This document shows, in pieces, positions 1 through 12,200 of a stretch of 64,000 bases of DNA (positions are counted from its first letter, which is position 1; each line of letters begins with the position of its first letter). Under the pieces are notes generated by a model that was not told where the DNA came from, did no database searches, and saw nothing but the letters and a program-made list of their open reading frames with translations. Source of the DNA: Lasiodiplodia sp. COLG20 (lineage: Eukaryota > Ascomycota > Dothideomycetes > Botryosphaeriales > Botryosphaeriaceae); assembly GCA_009801085.1 (NCBI GenBank), contig VNWV01000005.1, positions 2,294,001 through 2,358,000 of the forward strand. Reading direction: 5' to 3'. The position numbers were made by a program, and so were the translations under genes.

Positions 1-1060
1 AGCTACAAAATCTCGTTGAGTTTGTGGTCAACAGTGATCCACTGCAAGGTGTCGGCATCCTGGCCTGCTTGGACCGCAAGCTTATCGAGTATGAGGAGAC
101 CAACCAGGACTTCCTCACGCGCACTTTCCAGGCTCTCCAGACGCGCCTCGCCGGGCTGTTCAACCGTTTCGTCGATACGCAAATAACTGCTATCGAAGAT
201 ACAAAGGTCAAGATCAAGAAGAGGAAGGGTGTCATCTCTTTCTTCAAGACCTTCCCGCACTTCTCCGGCGCCATTGAGAACATGATCCCACCGGCCGATG
301 ACCTCGAACGTCTCGAGGTGAGAACCATGGTTGATGATGCATACCAAAAGATCAACAAGGCTATGTTCGAAAGTTTGAAGGTGATTGCAAAGGAAAGCCC
401 CGCAGCGATGGCAGCGCAGAGCGCGGCTGTCGGGGGTGCCGGCGCGGACCCTGAAGACAAGGAGGCGCTGAACTACCACATTCTCCACATTGAGAACATG
501 AACCACTACATTGAGGAAGTTGAAACGCATGGAGATCTTGTGCTGGGCGAGTGGAAGGAAAAGGCCAAGGCTGAGATGGACGAGCATCTGGCGCTGTATC
601 TTGACGCCATCATCAGAAGGCCACTCGGCAAGCTCTTGGTAAGTTCCGCAGTACCTTTGATTTCAGAGGACGCCATGACATTAAACAGAAGCGAATGCAG
701 GATTTCCTCGACCCTATCCCCAGCATCCTGGGAGCCCTCCCAGCTGGCACGCCGCCGTCGGCCATCGCCAGCCGCCCTTCACACTCTCGTACCGTGTTCA
801 AGAAAATCACGGCGTCGCACGATAGCAAGGAAATCAGGAAGGGCATTGAAGCTCTGCGGAAGCGCGTTGAGAAGCACTTTGGCGATGCGGATGATCCGGG
901 TCTCAGCCGCAACCTGGTGGTCAAGGTCCTGGGTGAGTGCGAGAGGAAGTATCAGGACGTGTGGCAAGAACTCATCAGCATCAACAACGACGTGTATGGC
1001 GGAGAGGTGGATGTTGGCAGTTGGGGTGATGAGATTGCTGGATCGTTCAAGGGACGGTGA
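1..1060 (+). CDS. SEC3: Exocyst subunit Sec3, C-terminal part (5' cut by window edge)
   Basis: Sec3 is a subunit of the exocyst, the complex that tethers secretory vesicles to the plasma membrane at growing tips. The coding sequence is already open at base 3 (LQNLVEFVV...), so the start lies outside the window. Exon 1 ends at 638. A 50-bp GT-AG intron (639-688) follows in phase 0, and exon 2 runs 689-1060, ending in TGA. About 335 residues are visible. They match the conserved helical C-terminal region of fungal Sec3, with the blocks VKIKKRKGV, IENMIPPADD and LHIENMNHYIEEVE. A conserved block continues across the splice (RRPLGKLL then KRMQDFL), which supports the intron. The family assignment rests on recognised motifs, not a search. 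Confidence 0.88.
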
Positions 1061-1837
1061 TTTTGTGGTTGAAGATGTAATTGGTTCTCGATTCCGGCAG
1101 CACGGGTGCTCGAGAGTGCTGCGTCTGTTGTTTGTCATTCTTGCATTATTCCTTACGTTAACGCCGCGCAATGTTCATGTCGGGCCGTTATTCTTTTCAT
1201 TGGCGCATGGGTTGGTTTGGCTAGCAGTCTTCATTCCTGTCTCGTCGCAATTCCCCACTGAGCTATGCCATAACGATTGCGTTGCTTCTTCTCGCATTGA
1301 GGTCATGAGCAGATTGCTTTCTTCGCATCTTTCTTCTTCCGCGCTGTTCACTCGCTTTTCTTCGGACCAGGATCGAGATGGGAAAAGGTGTACAGTCTCT
1401 TGCTAATTAGAGTAATTTGTGCCGAGTGATGTTAAATATAAACGTGGTTGTTTGACATGCAACGAGATGGAGCAGTGATGGCAATCTCGACCACTCGATC
1501 TGCGCATTTGATGGAGACGGACTGGTGGAGGTGGGGAGGAGGTCGCGTGGGTGAGGAGCAATTCTGGGCCTGCTAGGGCCAACCGGTGGCTTGGGCCAGC
1601 TGCAGCCCACTGGTGATCCCCCTCGACGCCCAGTGGTCCCCCCATCCAACCTCTCTCCGAGTTTCGACCAAGCGCTTCTCCTGGAGATCTGTAGCTAGCC
1701 GAGCCGTCAAGCTTCTGATCTCCAGTTAGCGACCGGCTGTACAACCTGATTTTCGCGCCGTCGACTTTCCGTTTCCACTGCATTCCCGCCCGCGAAGCCA
1801 CCTTGCCTGCGACCGCGCCGCGCGCTGTACTGCGAAC
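1061..1837. other. Intergenic, SEC3 3' end and GCS1 promoter
   Basis: This 777-bp stretch lies between two genes read in the same direction. It holds the SEC3 3' untranslated region and the GCS1 promoter and leader. Open frames here lack family features and fall opposite or across the flanking genes. I see no RNA gene or repeat. Confidence 0.5.
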
Positions 1838-3218
1838 ATGAGCAAAATGTGGGAAGTCGATCCTGAAACCAGGAGCAAGGCGAGCCATTCCTACCCGAAT
1901 GGCACCGAACTGCTGCTGACGCTGAACCCAGCTCCTGGAGATCCAGAAGGAGAACGGCAACAATTCGTGCGTCGACTGCAACGCCCCGAGCCCTCAATGG
2001 GTATGTCACGTCACCCTTCAGCGTGCGCGGTCGCTGACATGCACTCATCCAGGCCTCGCCTAAGTTCGGCATCTTCATGTGCCTGAACTGCTCGGGCATC
2101 CACCGCGGCCTCGGCGTGCACATCTCCTTCATCCGCAGCATCACCATGGACGCCTTCAAGGGAGCCGAGCTCGAGCGCATGAAGAACGGCGGCAACAAGC
2201 CTTGGCAGGACTTCTTCACCAACCACCAGTCCAACCAGCTCGAAGGCCGCACCTTTGACGACTGCACCATCAACGAGAGATACGACAGCGAGGCGGGCGA
2301 GGAGTGGAAGGAGCGGCTGACGGCCAAGGTCGAGGGCAAGGAGTACGTGCCGCAGCCCAAGGAGAAGAAGACGCCGGTGAAGAAGGCGGCGGCAGCGCCG
2401 CTCAGCGGAAGCAGGGCTGGCAGCAGGGCCGGCACGCCCGTCTCGCGCAACGAGCTGGAGGGCTTCGCGCCAGGTCGCACCGGCTCGCCCAGCCTGGGCA
2501 CGGCGTCGCTGTCCAACAAGAAGCAGCAGAACGAGGCCTACTTCGCACGCATGGGCGCCGAGAATGCGAACAGACCGGATGACCTGCCGCCCAACCAGGG
2601 CGGAAAGTACGCCGGTTTCGGCAGCGACCCATTTCCACAGCAACAGCAGCAGGGCAGCATCCCGGGCTTGGATGATTTCCAGAAAGACCCCGTGGGCGCT
2701 TTGACGAAAGGGTTCGGCTGGTTCAGCACCACGGTGCAGAAGACAGCGAAGACAGGATACGATGGCTGGGTCAAGCCCGGCATGGAGAACGTACGTCCCC
2801 AATAGTCAAGCTCTCAGGGCTGCGACTGACACACGAGCAGTTATCCAAGGCAGACATTGCAGCGCAAGCACGCTCCGCCGCCATGACCATCGGACAGACG
2901 GCGCAATTCGCCGGCAAGAACGCTGCCGATTCGTTCAACCGCTTCGTCGAGGGCGACGACACGCTCGCGCCGCGCAACGGAACCGCAAAGAAGGGCGGGC
3001 CGGACGAGGAGCACAAGGACTTCTGGGACTCGTTCGGCGCAGCGCCCCAGGGCCCTCCGGCGGAGAAGAAGGGCTTCTGGGATGAATTCGCGTCGGCAGG
3101 AGAGCAGGCCACAAGCAAACCGAAGCCGACAAGCGTCGGGACGGCGGCAATGAAGAAGGGAGGAAGCGGCAGCGCACCGGCGGCGAAGAAGGAGGACGAC
3201 GGATGGGGCGATTGGTAG
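1838..3218 (+). CDS. GCS1: ArfGAP, Gcs1 type (ADP-ribosylation factor GTPase-activating protein)
   Basis: Gcs1/ArfGAP1 proteins stimulate GTP hydrolysis by Arf in COPI transport between Golgi and ER. Four exons: 1838-1879, 1932-2000, 2053-2790 and 2841-3218, giving 408 residues. The ArfGAP zinc finger is assembled over exons 2 and 3: Cys27, Cys30, Cys47 and Cys50 in C-x2-C-x16-C-x2-C spacing, followed by GIHRGLGVH with the catalytic arginine finger at Arg55. The C-terminal half is low-complexity with repeated FG/W motifs (GFGWFSTTV, FWDSFG, FWDEFA) and ends DDGWGDW, as expected for the membrane-curvature-sensing tail of this family. Intron 1 (1880-1931) starts with GC, not GT. No GT alternative keeps the zinc finger intact. 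Length and domain order are normal for the family. Confidence 0.92.
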
Positions 3219-3626
3219 TAGGTTTATTTGCATTGGGTCTATATGTGGGAATGCGCAGGGCGCGTAATGGGTTTCCTTGATGCCGAGAGGGGTTGTCAGT
3301 GGAACGGGCAGGTCTTTAGTACCGGACGATTCTTCAGGGGAGCAAGCGGCGCACTGTAGAAATACGCGTTTTCTAGAAGAGCAATACCAGGCGCTACTGT
3401 TTTGATTGAGGCTTTTAGGTCCGACTGTCGCAGCGGCGCCATGTGAATCGCTGCCGTCCCGGGATTCCCCCACACCCTCGCTGAGCCGAGCTCGGCTTCG
3501 GTTAGAAGAGCTTCAGCATCCCAAGCTCCAACTCACCACCACCACGACTCACCACCAACCTGGGCTCAAACATCGCCGGGAACGACCGTCCGACATCTCG
3601 CATACCCGCATTCCCGTCCCACCACC
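3219..3626. other. Intergenic, GCS1 3' end and ETF-beta promoter
   Basis: A 408-bp spacer between two + strand genes. The last 150 bases are rich in C and in CACCAC runs, typical of a fungal leader just before the ETF-beta start. I see no other feature. Confidence 0.5.
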
Positions 3627-4485
3627 ATGGCTTCGAATCTCCGCATCCTGGTCCCCGTCAAGCGCGTCATTGACTATGCCGTACGCCGTCATCCTCCGAA
3701 CCATGATTGCACACCCCTCCATACCCCGCTGTACAGAGGCTAATTGCTGTTCTCGTCAACAGGTCAAGCCACGCATCAACAAGGCACAGACTGCCGTCGA
3801 GACGGCCGGCGTCAAGCACAGCATGAACCCCTTCGACGAACTCTCGGTCGAGGAAGCAGTACGCCTGCGCGAGCGCAAGACGCAGCCGGTAGAGGAAATC
3901 GTTGCGTGGAGCGCGGGGCCGGCGAAGGCTCAGGACGTGCTGCGCACGGCGATGGCCATGGGCGCCGACCGCAGCGTGCACGTCCAGACGGCCGACGGGC
4001 CTGCGGGCGAGCTGGAGCCGCTGGGAGTCGCCAAGATGCTGCAGAAGGCCGTCGAGGAGGAGAAGAGCAACCTCGTCATCCTCGGCAAGCAGAGCATCGA
4101 CGACGACGCCAACCAGACGGGCCAGATGCTGGCCGGCCTGCTCGGTTGGGCCCAGGCCACCCAGGCCTCCAAGGTCGAGATCAAGGACGACGTCTGCACC
4201 GTCACCCGCGAGGTTGACGGCGGTGTCGAGACGCTCCGCGCCAAGCTGCCCATGATCATCACCACCGACCTGCGCCTCAACGAGCCGCGCTACGCTAGCT
4301 TGCCGAACATCATGAAGGCCAAAAAGAAGCCGCTGGTCAAGAAGGCCCTCGAGGACTACGGTGTTGATGTCAAGGCCCGTCTGAAGACAGTCAAGGTTGC
4401 CGAGCCCGCCCAGAGACAGGGCGGCCAGAAGGTCGAGGATGTCGACGGCATGATCGCCAAGCTCAAGGAGCTGGGTGCTTTGTAA
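3627..4485 (+). CDS. ETFB: Electron transfer flavoprotein subunit beta
   Basis: The beta subunit of the mitochondrial ETF heterodimer passes electrons from acyl-CoA and amino-acid dehydrogenases to ETF-ubiquinone oxidoreductase. Exon 1 (3627-3680) encodes MASNLRILVPVKRVIDYA. A phase-0 intron (3681-3762) follows, and exon 2 (3763-4485) completes 258 residues. Diagnostic features are the N-terminal VPVKRVIDYAVK strand, the conserved MNPFDELSVEEAVRL block (AMP-site side), and near the C-terminus the recognition-loop sequence LNEPRYASLPNIMKAKKK, through which the subunit docks on partner dehydrogenases. The length agrees with the family (about 255). A longer reading frame upstream of 3763 is intron and leader read-through and was not used. 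Confidence 0.95.
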
Positions 4486-5689
4486 AGGCAAAAGGGACAA
4501 AGAAAAACGGAATACAAGGACAGGATAGGGGGCGACGAACATCGAACTCGCACGTTAGAAAGAGACTTGATTCTACACTGGGACGGAAAATAGGTACGGG
4601 ATATGGATGAGATATCGAAAAGGCCTTCAATCTGGATCGGCCGGTGGAAGAGAGATATCTGTATTGTATGTACATAGTCGGTATGGACTTTTTCTTTTCT
4701 TCTTCGGATGTCTTCTGCACACCCCTTCGAGCGAGACTAACGAAGTTGTACTTTCCAAAAGTATGACAGAAGTTTATGGGAAAAGGGCTGCCACCGGCCC
4801 CACGGCCTATTTAACCTCGTCAGATATGGTACAGCCACAACGCATCCCAAACCATACGAGCCTCCGTAGCCATCTTCAAGCATGTAAGCTCGTTCTGTGG
4901 GCAAATGTTCGGATATGGCTACGACTTTAAGGACTACAGGAACTTGTAGACGCCAGCTTCCACTTCCACGTCAGTCAAGTGTAATAATTTTACAGATTTT
5001 ATTCACTTCTATTCACATACCAAAAATGGACTACATGTACAACATGAATGAGCCCCTCTCTAAATTCGAACGCTTCAGCAACTTTTTTTTACCAGTTTAG
5101 AGAATTCACAAGATTCAGGCCAGTAAGGCTCGTGTATAACAAGGCAATGTCGATGGAGTTCTGTTAGTGGAATACACACTTGGTCATTTTCGACTGATCC
5201 TAGATTACCGAATATATCGAAGTAAACATCTTCAAGTGGGAGCGTGGCAGAGCTATGTATCAAGAATATGTTATATATTGGTCCTATTTGTTCCGTATTG
5301 TGACAGAGTTCAAGCTCATACCATCTTTCTCATGCCGAGCTGGGGATTGGAACGAGACGGTCTTTGACAGCCGCTTTGGACCAAGTCATCGTAACTGAAT
5401 TCAAGTACGACCAGAGATAAATCCTCAATCATAAAACTTTCACCCCTAACCGCTACACACGCACCAAGCAGGCTTGTTATGGTAAATGAGATCTAGAATG
5501 AAGTCCGAATAAGAATTTAATTCAAGCTGTGCAAAGCACACATATTTTATGTCCACGGTGTCAACAGTCAGTGAGATTTCCTGCCCATCCAGATGTTGAC
5601 TGCTACATTTTCATATTTAGCGCAAGATCTAGAATAGTCTGTTTTTGCGGTTTGACGTAGAATGTGTGGCGTGGACACCGCTTTCTTTC

Positions 5690-5720
5690 TTTCTTTCTTT
5701 CTTTCTTTTTTTTTTTTTTT
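5690..5720. repeat. CTTT microsatellite and poly-T abutting the gap
   Basis: About five CTTT units (from about 5685) pass into an uninterrupted T run that ends exactly where the N block begins. Simple sequence like this commonly stops assembly. Confidence 0.9.
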
Positions 5721-5809
5721 NNNNNNNNNNNNNNNNNNNNNNNNNNNNNNNNNNNNNNNNNNNNNNNNNNNNNNNNNNNNNNNNNNNNNNNNNNNNNNNN
5801 NNNNNNNNN
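5721..5809. other. Assembly gap (89 N)
   Basis: Bases 5721-5809 are N. The true length and content are unknown. Sequence on the right resumes without a matching T run. Confidence 0.99.
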
Positions 5810-6445
5810 TCTAAAGCCCTGCTATTCTTCGCGCTAGCCATCGGCTGCAGCACCCCTCCACATATATTTTTGAAAAGCACTCATTCGTTGCCCGCCGGTT
5901 AAAACCAGGATACTGCCAGTGCCAAAGGTCTGCAGATCACCCCGCTCCTCTCTCCGACCAGCCACCTTCATCACCCCCATTCTTGTCGATAAGCGGCCGT
6001 TTCAAGCCCAAGCCGAGCCGTGCATTCCCCGCAGAAGCTTCGATCTCGCCACTGCATTGGCGAAACAAGATAGCTATACTGCTTATCAAGTGACAAGCTG
6101 ATACGAAACCGTTACAAGCTCTTCTGCCGCCAATGCAAGAAAGCGTGGCAATCTATGCCAAGCGCGATCAACATGGAATTTCTTGGGCGCTCTTCCTGTC
6201 AACCTGCTATTTCCACGTAGCGGTGATGGTCCGATGCTACGTTACGGGATTCCTACCCCGTCAGGTGGTGGGATTGTATACCCCGCAGCGTAAGCAGTGG
6301 TAAGTGGTGCATGCCGATATCCAAATAAATCATGCACCGATTCGCCTCAGGGAGTCTTTCCTTGCACTACAATCCACCATTCACCGCGAGATTGTTCTCC
6401 GTTCATATTGTACGTCTCTGAACGTACACTTATCACGCCCTTAAT

Positions 6446-8338
6446 ATGTCTCCTTCCCACCCACCGAGCATCACGGACGAGAAGTCCTCCGTCCCTATGA
6501 CTGGAAACAAGCCATTTGCGGACATCGATTCTGGTGAAGTCGTCACTGTAGCAGACAAGGAGATTCTGCCAGTGAAGACATCTCTTCGAGATGCCGATGA
6601 GGCCCTGGCCTTTCTGCAGAACCATCCACGCGCGGCGGAGATCACTGCAGAAGGTGCTGCGATCCTGGAAGATGAAAAGACAAGGAAGAAGCTTCTCCGG
6701 AAGGTCGACTGGACTATCACTCCACTCCTGGCGGGGACGTACTTCTTGCAATTTTTGGACAAGAATACTTTGAGTTATACGAGCGTGATGGGAATGAGGG
6801 AAGATACGGGTCTGAAGGGGCAAGAGTATAGCCATGTGAGCATGCTGTTCTATATTGGTAAGTGCGGTTACCTCTTCTGCATGGTGGCTCTTTTTTCATG
6901 TCTTTGATATTCACAACTTCAACATCGAGTATTCGACTAAGACCATACGCAGGTTTCCTCGCCACCGAATTTCCCACGCAATATCTCGCCCAGCGCGTCT
7001 CGCGGCTGGGTCTCTACCTCGGCACAAACATTGTGCTCTGGGGCATTGTACTCTGCGGCCACGCAGGAACATCGTCGTTTGCCGGGCTTGCTATCTGCCG
7101 CACCCTGCTCGGCGTGTTTGAAGCGTGCGTAGCGCCCATATTGGTGCTAATTATCGCTATGTGGTACCGTAAGGAGGAACAGGGAACCCGCGTCTCGTGG
7201 TTTTATGTCTGCAATTCAATCACCAAGATCTTTGGAGGCCTGGTTGCCTACGGTATCAGTTGGGCGGAGGGCTCAACGTCGTTCGCAACTTGGCGCATCT
7301 TTTTCTTGGCTATTGGTGCACTGACTATTGCTGTGGGAATTCTGGTGTGTGTTTTCCTGCCTGATTCACCAGTCAAGGCGAAGAGATTTAGTGATGCGGA
7401 GAAGGTGGCTGCACTGATGAGGGTGAAGGAGAACCAAAGGTGTGTAATTCCATCTCTACATGTTTGTTCACGTCTTATATACATACTAACTTTTCTCACT
7501 CAGTGGAACCCAGAACAAACACGTCAAGAAAGATCAGATCATCGAGGCTTTCTGTGACCTCCGCGTCTGGCTCATCTTCCTCAGTGTCATGCTTTCATCC
7601 ATCCCCAACGGTGGCATCTCCAACTTCAACAACATTCTATTGACGACTTTGTACGTGCTTCCCACTTCTCTGGCCAAGTTCTGCTCAAGAAACCTTCTCC
7701 TACACGATCTCTCAACGCTAACTCCCACCCCTCCACGCAGCGGCTACACCGACCAACAAGCCCTCATCCTCGACGTCCCCAACGGCGCCATCGGCATCGT
7801 CTTCGTCCTCGGCGCCGGCTACCTCTCGGACCGCTGGAACGACCGCTCCACCGTCATGCTGCTCTGCCTCATCCCCACCATCCTCGCCGCGGCCCTCATG
7901 TACGGCTTCGTCGACGCCGCCGGCACCCCGCACAACAAGCCCGCCCTGCTCGCCGCCTCGTTCCTCTCCGGCACCTTCGGCGCCGGCTTCATGATCAACC
8001 TGGCGTGGAATGCCTCCAACATCGCCGGCCACAGCAAGAAGGTGACGGTGAACGCGCTGACCCTGGTTGCCTTTTGCACGGGCAACGTGCTTGGGACGCA
8101 GACCTTCAGGAGCGACGAGGCGCCCGGGTATGCGAGCGGGAAGATTAGCATTATGGCGTGTTTGGCCGCGAGCTGTCTCGTGGTTGTGGTGTTGAGGCTG
8201 TACAACGGGTGGTTGAACAAGAGGAAGGAGGAGGTGCTGGCGGCGATGGAGGATGGGGAAAGGGAAGCATTGAGGGAGAGGATGGCCTTTGCGGATGAGA
8301 CGGATAGGAAGAACCCGTTCTTTAGATATACGCATTAG
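6446..8338 (+). CDS. MFS transporter, anion:cation symporter (allantoate permease-like) family
   Basis: A plasma-membrane proton symporter of the fungal ACS family, whose members carry small organic anions and vitamins (allantoate, nicotinate, pantothenate, biotin precursors). The substrate cannot be told from sequence. Four exons: 6446-6857, 6953-7439, 7504-7650 and 7741-8338, 547 residues. After an 85-residue cytosolic N-terminus come about 12 membrane segments. Family landmarks are the first helix (LLAGTYFLQFLDKNTLSY), FYIGFLATEFPTQYL across the first splice, CRTLLGVFEA in helix 4, and GYLSDRWN, the loop between helices 8 and 9. The central cytosolic loop contains PVKAKRFSDAEK, a typical ACS element. 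All splice sites are GT-AG. Because the gene lies next to an assembly gap, its promoter is incompletely known. Confidence 0.9.
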
Positions 8339-9279
8339 AAGGTCGAGTCGACCGGAGAAATTCCCACTTATATGGGCAGTTGAAGCTATCGTCCGGACGA
8401 GAATGTATAATTGTTAAGGCATAGTTGCTCAGATTTCAGAGAACTGCTATTCTTCGCGTCAGCTTTCTCCTATAATACTCCTCGGTGTGCGCGGCTAAAT
8501 CTGGGAACTGAATCGACACCTAGAATAGCAATGTATATGGCTTTTGACAGTGTTTCCAACAGAATCTTTCACCTACGCGAAGGCCATAGGTAAACTCAAT
8601 TAACCGAAGGGCATACGTCAACATAATCAAGAATGAATATAACTAAATTGGCTGAATTAAGAAGGCGCTGCATGCACCAATATTAGGTCGGGTATCGTAC
8701 GGATACAGCAATGCAACGCCAGACCGAAGCAAAAACTACGAAGCGCACCATCTGATTGCTCAGCACCAAAAACACTCATCTCAATGCTGTGCCAAATACA
8801 CGCTTTTGCAATGCAATTGACACGAAAAGGAGTTGCGACGCGAAAACAGCGGTAGGGGAGGTAGAGCGCGCAAATAAAAGCAAAGCAGACGATCTAGGGT
8901 ATGAGTGTTACGGACTCGGAACGAGGTGATGCAAGGGGTGAATTCGCAAGGAATGCAATGTGAAAATTTGGCTCTCAAACAGGAGCCCAACGTGCTAGTG
9001 CTGACAATGTCAACCGCTCTCTTTCGAGAGGTACTGGTGGTAGCAGTAGGAGGAAGACTGGTGCCGATAAACGAGGAAATAGAAAACCCATCCGTAGAAG
9101 CAAAAACCGGCCCTCCAAAAACCGTGGTCCGACCCAAACGTCCCGATCCCCCAAAAGCCGCCAAAGGAACTCTTTAGAAACCGTTTCGTTCAATCATACA
9201 AGCGTCACCGTCTCGAAGCTCTTCATCAGTATCGTGAATGTAAGCCGTGGAACCCTTTTCCTTTTTTCTTTTCTTTTTT
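8339..9279. other. Convergent intergenic region
   Basis: This spacer lies between the 3' ends of the ACS transporter (+) and the coiled-coil gene (-), 941 bp. It should carry both polyadenylation regions. Short open frames (for example 8905-9177) have no recognisable features. Confidence 0.5.
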
Positions 9280-12200
9280 TTACGCAGCCGCAACCTCGGG
9301 CTTGGCCTCGTCGCTGGCGCCGTTGGTCTGCTCCGAAGAGCTGCTCTCAAGCTCCTTCAGCCTCGCATCGGCCTTGTCCTTGGCCTCCAGGACGGACTCG
9401 TACTTCTTGGCAAGCTTCTCGTGGGCAGCCTGCGTAGCGTCAAGCTTCTCCTCAAGCGCCTCCTTCTCAGCATCAGCCTTCTTGATCTGCTCCTCCGCGG
9501 TCTCGAACTTCTTCTCCGCATCGGCCTTTGCCTGCTCAGCGGCCTCGAGCTTGCCAGCTGCGCTGGCAGCCTCTTCCTTGAGAGAGTTGACCTCAGCTTC
9601 AGCAGCAGACTTGGCATCGTTGGCAGCAGTGAGCTGGGACTCGAGATCAGCAACCTTGGCGGCGTCGGCCTGAGCAGCAGAAAGTTGAGACTCAAGCTCA
9701 GAAATCTTGGCAGTAGCAGCCTGAGCCTCCTCTTCAGCCTTCTGCACCTTGGCGTCGGCCTCAGACTTGGCCTGCTCAGCAGCCTCGATCTTGCTCTCAG
9801 CCTCGTTCTGCTTAGCCTCAGCGTCGGCGAGCTTCTCGTTGAGCGAGGCCTTCTCAGTCTCGGCGGCAGAGATGTCCTGCTTCAGCTGCTCAATTTGGGA
9901 AGCCTGTTCCTTGACCTCATCAAGCTGAGCCTTGGTCTCGGCGAGCTCAGTCTCGAGGGCAGTCTTCGCCTCGTTGGCAGCAGCAACGTCCTTCTCAAGC
10001 TGCTCCTGAGCCTCCTGGGCGCTCTTCAGGCCGGCGAGCTCTTCAGCGTGGGACTCCTCAGCCTTCTTGAGGGCCTCCTCAGCAGCAATAGAACGCTCCT
10101 CAGCGGCCTTGGCCTTCTCCTCGACCTCAGCGATGGTGGCAGCGGAAGCGTCCTTAGCGTCCTGGACCTCCTTGAGCAGGGACTCAAGCGAGGTGAGCTG
10201 TTCCTTGGCGGCGGTGTGCTCGGCCTGAGCGGCCTCGAGGTCAGTCTTGGTCTGGTTGTGGGCAGCCTCAAGTTCGGTCTTCTCGCTGGCGTGGGACTCG
10301 ACTTCCTTGGAAAGAGCCTCGATCTTGCTCTCAAGCTCCGACTTGCCCGAAGTGTGCGCCTCAATTTCCTTGGTGAGCTCCTCGACCTTGGCATCGACCT
10401 CGGCCTTGCTGGAAGTGTGCTCATCAACAGCCTTGTTAAGCTCCTCGATCTTAGCCTCGAGCTCAGACTTGCTGGAGCTGTTTGACTCGATCTCCTTGGT
10501 GAGTTCATCGAGCTTAGTCTGCACATCGGCCTTAGAAGCAGTGTGCTCCTCAATAGCCTTGTTGAGTTCCTCGACCTTGCTCTCGAGCTCCGACTTCGCA
10601 GAAGCGTGGGCTTCAACCTCCTGGGTGAGTTCCGCAACCTTGGCCTCGATCTCGGACTTGTTGGCGACGTGCTCCTCGACTGTCTTGTTCAGCTCCTCAA
10701 CCTTGCTCTCGAGCTCGGTCTTGGTGGCAGCGTGGCCCTCGATTTCCTTGGTGAGTTCCTCAACCTTGGCCTCAAGTTCGGGGATCTTGCCATCGAGCTC
10801 AGAGGCCTTTGCCTCAGCAGCGGCCTTGGCGGCCTCGAGTTCGGCGGCATTGGCCTCGAGCTCAGAGACCTTGGCGTTGGCGGCCTCAGCATCGGCCTTA
10901 GCAGACTCAACCTGGCTCTCGAGCTCGGCGACCTTGCTCTCGGCCTCGGCCTTGGCAGCCTCTAGAGCAGCAACCTTGGCCTCAAGCTCGCTAATAACGG
11001 TCACAGACTCCTCAGCCTTAGCAATCTGAGCCTCAAGCTCGGCGATCTTAGATTGAGAAGCCTCGTGAGCGGCCTTAGTCTCGCCGTGAGCGGAAACCTC
11101 AGACTCGTGAATGCCCTTCGTTTCAGTGTGGGCGTTCCTCTCGGTCTCGAGCGAAGCAACAAGGCTGGCGACTTCAACGCTCTTGTCGGCGAGCTCAGAC
11201 TGGACGCTCTCGAGAGCAGCCTGCTTCTCCGCAAGACCGGCCTCAGCCTCGGTCAGCTTGTGGCGCAGCTCATCAAGCTCCTTTGCGCCGTTCTCAAGCT
11301 GAGCCTGGGCCTCGGCGGAGGCGGTGGAAGAAGATTCCTTGTGGGCCTCGTACTCCTGCTCAAGCTTCTCGGAGTTGGACTTGACAGCAGACAGCTCCTC
11401 CTCCAGGGTGGCGATCTGGGTCTTCAAGGACTCGGTGGCGGCCTGGGCCTCCTCGAGAGCCTTGGCGGCGGCCTCGCTCTTCTCGTTGCCAGCAGACTCA
11501 ACATCGTTCTTAGCGGCCTCGAGGTCAGCGGAAAGAGCCTTAATCTGCTCGTCGAGCTTGGCGCTGGTGGCAGCGGCCTCCTCCTGGAGACGGGTGGACT
11601 CAGCCTGCAGGGTGTCGTGCTTCTCGGCACGCTCAGCAGCCTCGGCGCGGGCAGCAGAAAGATCCGACTGTGCGGCAGCGAGCTCAGTAGCAATAGAGGC
11701 GATCTTCTCTTCCAATTCGGCCTTGAGAGCCTCCTTCGCGGCGTTGGCCTCCTCGACAGCCTTCTCCGATTCCTCACGCAGAGCGGCGAGCTCCGACTCG
11801 GCTTGCGTGGCCTTGCTCTCAGCTGCCTGGTGCTTCTCGGAAGCATCGGCCAGGTCAGACTTCAGCTTTTCGATTTGGGAGTCCAAGTCAGCCTTGAGCT
11901 TCTCGGTGGTGGACTTTGTTACGTCGTGGTCGCGGATGAGAGCGGTGATCTTGGCCTCGTGCTCGTGTTGGATAGCATCCTACCAGGGCACACTGTCAGG
12001 TAACCAGCTTCCCCCGCTTCCAAAAAGATAGAAAGGCAAACTTACCAGCTTGGACTGATACTCCTGCTCACAGCCCTCCTTGACGGAATCCCTCTCGGCT
12101 TTCCGGGCATCAGTGATCTGCTGCACCACGACGCTGACCATGTGCTCCTCAAGCGCAGCCTTCTGCTGCATGAGGGCAGTCTCCTTGATCTTGTAGTCGG

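Larger units (their letters stand above)
4486..6445. other. AT-richer intergenic stretch around an assembly gap
   Basis: Nearly 2 kb without a recognisable gene. By eye the part from about 4560 to 5660 is clearly richer in A+T than the flanking genes. It leads into a CTTT microsatellite and a T run, and then the N gap. Bases 5810-6445 hold the promoter of the following transporter. Small open frames here have no family features. Confidence 0.5.

Noticed and set aside
2791..2840. GCS1 ending at the stop after ...MENVRPQ
   Set aside because: That stop lies inside a GT-AG intron; the downstream exon continues with the typical FWDSFG/GWGDW tail.
9247..10485. 412-residue Leu/Gly/Ser-rich open frame on the + strand
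   Set aside because: It is antisense to the coiled-coil gene; its composition is what reversed Glu/Lys/Ala codons give, and it repeats with the same 63-bp period.
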